From: Pseudophaeobacter sp965641885 | GTDB taxonomy: Bacteria > Pseudomonadota > Alphaproteobacteria > Rhodobacterales > Rhodobacteraceae | DNA length: 64,000 nt | Direction: 5' to 3' | NCBI GenBank assembly: GCA_965641885.1 | Contig: OZ282574.1 | Coordinates: 4,340,001 to 4,404,000, forward strand | Part shown: in pieces, positions 61,601 to 64,000 of the stretch | How positions within the stretch are numbered: the first letter of the stretch is position 1 | Layout of the letters: the number at the start of each line of letters is the position of its first letter | Made by a program: the position numbers and the translations under genes | Notes under the pieces: model-generated | What the model saw: the letters and a program-made list of their open reading frames with translations, nothing else | Databases searched by the model: none | What the model was told of the DNA's origin: nothing

Positions 61601-61626
61601 GCACCGGCCCAATGCGCAAGGCTCAT
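58609..61626 (-). CDS. three-domain protein: APH-type kinase, M23 peptidase-like, class III aminotransferase
   Basis: The 1005-residue protein joins three enzymes. Residues 1 to about 340 form an APH-type kinase (IHNDANDYNIMV with the catalytic HxDxxxxN-like core near 200, then LIDLGDM). Residues about 400-560 form an M23/LytM-like domain with HLAVD near 429 and HVHF near 522, the zinc-binding motifs. The rest is a class III PLP aminotransferase with ADEVQTGLGRLG and the lysine in VVLGKPIGNG near 843. Known relatives of kinase and aminotransferase pairs act on hydroxylysine or ethanolamine phosphate as kinase and phospholyase, so this may be a fused kinase-lyase; the substrate is not shown. 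GGGAGA precedes the ATG. Confidence 0.9.
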   Translation of the reverse strand: MSLAHWAGAFKSHWGITAELSQLDGEYDLNFKAQASDGRGYILKAMRPGCADWLVEMQLQAFQHIASRAPDLPCPRVIAALDGADMLAVVDENGDTRLTWVLECLPGQCYATCAPKSLALIHEVGATLGGAGQALADFLHPSLERDFKWDLMRAAWVGDEINSIADPRRQQIIRDITTDFATLVPVLQQLPKQAIHNDANDYNIMVAGSLTEPRHVSGLIDLGDMCAAPRIFDLAIAAAYVVLDHADPEGALAALVAGYHSAYALTPQEVDLVWPLLRTRLAVSVVNSTLMAIETPDDPYVTISQAPAWRFLEGTQIHPGLLRARLRAACDMPVVEGADRVMAWLDAQRGNFAPLMGEDLADAPMGSLSVENSTWPQNPFDMPLAEAARVGEEFEDAGRIWLGYYHEPRLIYAEPAFRKGPYKASDRRTVHLAVDAFAPAATPMFAPLAGEVFVVENRTGHLDYGGVIILRHETPAGDVFYTLYGHLNPECCDRLQPGDRIEKGAEFCQLGDASMNGGWAPHVHFQLALTTEGIEADWPGVGDPDEMYLWRALCPNPAALLNLADDKCRYEPTNKDKIRQGRRDHFGDNLSLTYADPVMPLRGWKHHLFDEWGRPYLDAYNNVPHVGHAHPRIQAVAADQLKRMNSNTRYLHPAQTAFADKILSKMPDHLQVCFFVNSGSEANELALRLARAHTGAKGMVTPNHGYHGNTTGAIDVSAYKFNARGGIGKSDWVELVAVADDYRGSFKRNDPGRAQKYADLVDPAIAALQARGHGLAGFIAETFPSVGGQIIPPKGYLAAVYQKIRAAGGICIADEVQTGLGRLGDYYFGFEHQEASPDIVVLGKPIGNGHPIGVLVTTRAIADSFAQGPEFFSTFGGSTLSCRIGKEVLDIVDDEGLQQNARLMGAELIAGLKALERKHPCVGDIRGMGLFLGLELIEADGTEATGLCSYVKNRMRDHRILIGSEGPRDNILKIRPPLTIDAEGVEMILSTLDGILSEVAGRSGR

Positions 61627-61698
61627 GTTTTGTCTCCCCGTCTGCCGCAACAGCGGCACCCCTATATTTTGGATCCTATTTGGACCGGGGAGAGCAGA

Positions 61699-62760
61699 TT
61701 AGTCCAGCCAGCCTTTGAGGTTATTCTCAACCACGCCGGAAAGGGCCTTAATGTGGTCGTCATCATCGTTGAGGCAGGGAATATACAGGAAGTCTTCACC
61801 CCCGGCCTCTTCAAAGGCCTCTTTGATCTCTTCGTTGATTTCTTCCAGGGTCTCGATGCAGTCGGCCGAAAAGGCCGGCGCCATCACGGCGATGCTCTTT
61901 TTTCCCTGTTCGGCAAGCGCGGCGACATGTTTGACTGTGTAGGGTTGCAGCCATTCTTCGGGGCCAAAGACCGACTGAAAGGTGGTGGTGATCTGTGTCT
62001 CATCCCAGCCCAGACGTTCACGCAGCAGCCGCGTGGTTTTCTGGCACTGGCAGTGGTAGGGATCCCCCTGCATCAGGTAGCGTTTTGGCATGCCATGATA
62101 GGACACAACCAGAATGTCGGGCTTCTTGTCCACCTTGCCGTAGGCCTCCTCGACCGAGCGCGCGAGTGCGTCGATATAGGCGGGCTCATCAAAATAGGGC
62201 GCGATGGTGCGGGCGGCGGGCTGCCAGGTTTCTTTCATCAGGGCGCGAAAGAACTCATCATTGGCGGTGCCGGATGTGGCGCCGGCATAGTGGGGATAAA
62301 GCGGCACAAACAGGATTTTCTGGCAGCCAGCCTCAACCATGGCGCGCACCTTGGACTGGGTCGACGGGTTGCCATAGCGCATGCAGAAATCAACTATGAC
62401 CTGGTCGCCATAGCGTTGGGCCATAGCCTCGGCCATCTTTTTGGTCTGTTGTTTGGTGATGGTCATCAGGGGGCTTTCGCCCTTGTCGTGATTCCAGATC
62501 GATTTATAGGCCGCACCCGATGAAAAGGGCCGTTTGGTCAGGATGATCAGTTGCAACAAAGGCTGCCATTTCCAAGCGGGGTAGTCGATCACCCGCTTGT
62601 CCGACAGGAACTCACCCAGATAGCGGCGCATTGGCCAATAGCTATAATCATCCGGGGTGCCGAGGTTGGCCAGAAGGATACCGACCTTTTCGCCCTTGAT
62701 CTTTGGGTGGTCAGCTGGCGCGTGGGCGGGGCAGGTGGCGGGGGCGGAAGAATCCAACAT
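61699..62760 (-). CDS. hemH: ferrochelatase
   Basis: HemH inserts iron into protoporphyrin IX, the last step of protohaem synthesis. The 353-residue protein contains LANLGTPDDYSYWPMRRYL, the metal-site histidine in VVSYHGMPKRY, and the C-terminal PAFSADCIETLEEI with the acidic residues of the active-site opening. Genes hemJ and hemW are elsewhere in this window. It lies 72 bases upstream of the three-domain gene on the same strand. Confidence 0.97.
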   Translation of the reverse strand: MLDSSAPATCPAHAPADHPKIKGEKVGILLANLGTPDDYSYWPMRRYLGEFLSDKRVIDYPAWKWQPLLQLIILTKRPFSSGAAYKSIWNHDKGESPLMTITKQQTKKMAEAMAQRYGDQVIVDFCMRYGNPSTQSKVRAMVEAGCQKILFVPLYPHYAGATSGTANDEFFRALMKETWQPAARTIAPYFDEPAYIDALARSVEEAYGKVDKKPDILVVSYHGMPKRYLMQGDPYHCQCQKTTRLLRERLGWDETQITTTFQSVFGPEEWLQPYTVKHVAALAEQGKKSIAVMAPAFSADCIETLEEINEEIKEAFEEAGGEDFLYIPCLNDDDDHIKALSGVVENNLKGWLD

Positions 62761-62926
62761 AGGGGCGGTGGTCCTGTATCTGCGGCAAAGCTTTGCTTTT
62801 GGAAACCATGGCGAAAGTCACAATCCGCCACCAGTTATAATACTACGGGGTCAAAGGCCAATTGGATCATATTGGCGCAGTGATTTGTTTTTCTTATCGG
62901 CAGGCCTTGGTCGGCGGCTGAGGGGT

Positions 62927-63757
62927 CTAGTCGGGCAGCTTGGTTTCCGGCACCTTCAGGGCCTCTGACAGGCGCATCTTAGCAGAGCCGGGACGCAGCG
63001 GCTGCTGCTGGCTGTCTGACGGCGACCAGCCGGTGAGGCAGACCAGCTCAAAGGTTGCGGGCAGTTTGCCGTTTGGAAGGCCAAAGTGTTCTTGGTAGAT
63101 GGCTTCGGTCTGGGCAAACAGCGCCCGGGGGCTGAGGTGTTTCAGGCGCTGGCTAAGGGCATTGCCCTCGCCCATGGCGCGCAGATCCCGCATCAGATGC
63201 AGGCTGTCGCGGTATTGCGCGGTGAGCGGCACAACATCCGCCACCGGTAGGGCAAAGCCCGCCCGTTGCAGCAGCCCGCCCAGATCCCGTACCTCTCCCA
63301 TCGGTAAGACGCGCGGCGACAGCCCGCCCGAGACAAGCGCCTCGGCCTCGGCGAGGGCGGCGCGCAGCTCGTGCAGGGTGCGCCCGCCGAGTGTAATGGC
63401 CAGCAGCAATCCGTCCTCGGTCAAAGCGCGGCGACACTGAATGAGCTGTCCAACCGGATCATTGGCCCAATGCAGCCCCATGGCATGCACAACCAGATCA
63501 TGGGCCCCGGGTGTGAGATCCAGAATGTCATCATCGCCGACAATTTTGGGGTCTTGCAGCGAATTTCGCCAAACTTCAGCAAAAGGAGTCACAATCGCTG
63601 GACTCGTAAAGGTTCTGTTAACCATGCTTAAGCGATCTTCAACTTCGTCCCTTGCCAGGTCGTGAAGGAACAAGGCCGCGCGCTGGTGGCGGGCGCGATG
63701 GTTTCTCAGTGCCTGAGGATCAAACAGCTCTGGCTGTGATTTGGGTGCTTGCGTCAT
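62927..63757 (-). CDS. SAM-dependent methyltransferase-like protein (BioC/NDUFAF5-like)
   Basis: The 276-residue protein has the alphaproteobacterial BioC-like layout: FDPQALRNHRARHQRAALFLHDLARDEVEDRL at the N-terminus, a weak glycine-poor AdoMet region, VVHAMGLHWANDPVG, and GGRTLHELRAALAEAE near the middle. In mitochondria the related NDUFAF5 hydroxylates an arginine for complex I assembly; the function here is inferred only from that similarity. Its start is only 13 bases from the divergent comF start. Confidence 0.82.
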   Translation of the reverse strand: MTQAPKSQPELFDPQALRNHRARHQRAALFLHDLARDEVEDRLSMVNRTFTSPAIVTPFAEVWRNSLQDPKIVGDDDILDLTPGAHDLVVHAMGLHWANDPVGQLIQCRRALTEDGLLLAITLGGRTLHELRAALAEAEALVSGGLSPRVLPMGEVRDLGGLLQRAGFALPVADVVPLTAQYRDSLHLMRDLRAMGEGNALSQRLKHLSPRALFAQTEAIYQEHFGLPNGKLPATFELVCLTGWSPSDSQQQPLRPGSAKMRLSEALKVPETKLPD

Positions 63758-63770
63758 AGGAGCTATTTAG

Positions 63771-64000
63771 ATGTTGCGCGCGTCGTTTCAAACTGCTGTT
63801 TCACTTGTTTATCCGCCCAAATGTCTGGGCTGTGACGAATTGGTTGAGCAGGACTTTGGTTTATGCGGATCTTGCTGGGGGGACGCGCATTTTATCAGCG
63901 GCACGGTCTGCGAAGGATGTGGCCTGCCTCTGCCCGGGGATACGGATGGGTTTCGCCTGGACTGCGATGAATGCATGTCGACACCGCGCCCCTGGAGCCA
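63771..64000 (+). CDS. comF: ComF family protein, N-terminal part (cut by the window end)
   Basis: The first 76 codons are present. They hold two cysteine knuckles, CLGCD and LCGSC, then CEGCGLPLPG and CDEC, the zinc-finger region of ComF proteins; the phosphoribosyltransferase-like domain lies beyond the window. ComF is needed for DNA uptake in competent bacteria and its relatives occur in many genomes. GGAG precedes the ATG. The head-to-head gene on the other strand starts 13 bases away. Confidence 0.85.
   Translation, partial: MLRASFQTAVSLVYPPKCLGCDELVEQDFGLCGSCWGDAHFISGTVCEGCGLPLPGDTDGFRLDCDECMSTPRPWS

Noticed and set aside
1..64000. Looked for rRNA, tRNA, CRISPR arrays, insertion sequences, integrases and prophage genes.
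   Set aside because: No rRNA or tRNA-like segment, no spaced direct-repeat array, and no transposase, integrase or phage protein was found among the readable frames.

Overview
The window looks like a chromosomal core region from an alphaproteobacterium of the Roseobacter group (Rhodobacteraceae). The reasons are the alphaproteobacterial gene orders addB-addA-trxA, maf-aroE-coaE-dnaQ facing secB/fxsA/TimA-like, rho-mnmE-mnmG-rsmG-parA-parB and rph-rdgB-hemW next to hrcA-grpE, the high GC with many ATGA start/stop overlaps, and family members typical of this group (tandem Lin0512 proteins, malic enzyme with a phosphotransacetylase-like tail). No rRNA, tRNA, CRISPR array, insertion sequence or prophage was seen. 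Both ends cut a gene: a nucleotidyltransferase on the left and comF on the right.

Layout: 1-7 kb recombinational repair (addB, addA) and thioredoxin; 7-13 kb small conserved proteins, the HslVU protease with a membrane-protein gene between its subunits, and a lipoprotein hydrolase; 12.7-15 kb a leftward Smr/mltA/Tim44-like operon; 15-16 kb fxsA and secB; 16.3-19.1 kb the leftward maf-aroE-coaE-dnaQ operon; 19.12-19.53 kb an AT-rich gap that is the best candidate for the chromosome origin; 19.5-27 kb hemJ, rho, the tRNA/rRNA modification genes mnmE/mnmG/rsmG and the partition genes parA/parB, with two perfect parS palindromes; 27-31.6 kb the leftward rph-rdgB-hemW-ybaN operon and the rightward hrcA-grpE pair; 31.7-44.5 kb mutS and metabolic genes (malic enzyme, sugar kinase, MsrA, an aminotransferase/sulfotransferase pair, argG, threonine ammonia-lyase); 44.7-46.5 kb a divergent Hpt and response-regulator/phosphatase pair; 46.7-50 kb Nudix hydrolases, Hsp33 and the CCA-adding enzyme; 50-54 kb a two-subunit ABC exporter behind a structured leader with a tiny aromatic-rich ORF; 54-58.5 kb an rRNA methyltransferase, a NavAb-type sodium channel and envelope proteins (two YkuD proteins, one CAP lipoprotein); 58.6-64 kb a large three-domain kinase/M23/aminotransferase protein, ferrochelatase, a methyltransferase and the start of comF.

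Functional links: origin, partition and nucleoid-linked genes lie together (putative oriC, parS, ParA/ParB). Protein quality control is represented by HslVU, GrpE/HrcA, Hsp33, SecB, MsrA and thioredoxin. Three haem genes (hemJ, hemW, hemH) are dispersed. The points most worth following are the putative oriC with a perfect CtrA-type site, the leader in front of the ABC exporter, the kinase-M23-aminotransferase fusion, and the class IV aminotransferase that seems to lack the usual cofactor-binding glutamate and is translationally coupled to a sulfotransferase-like protein.
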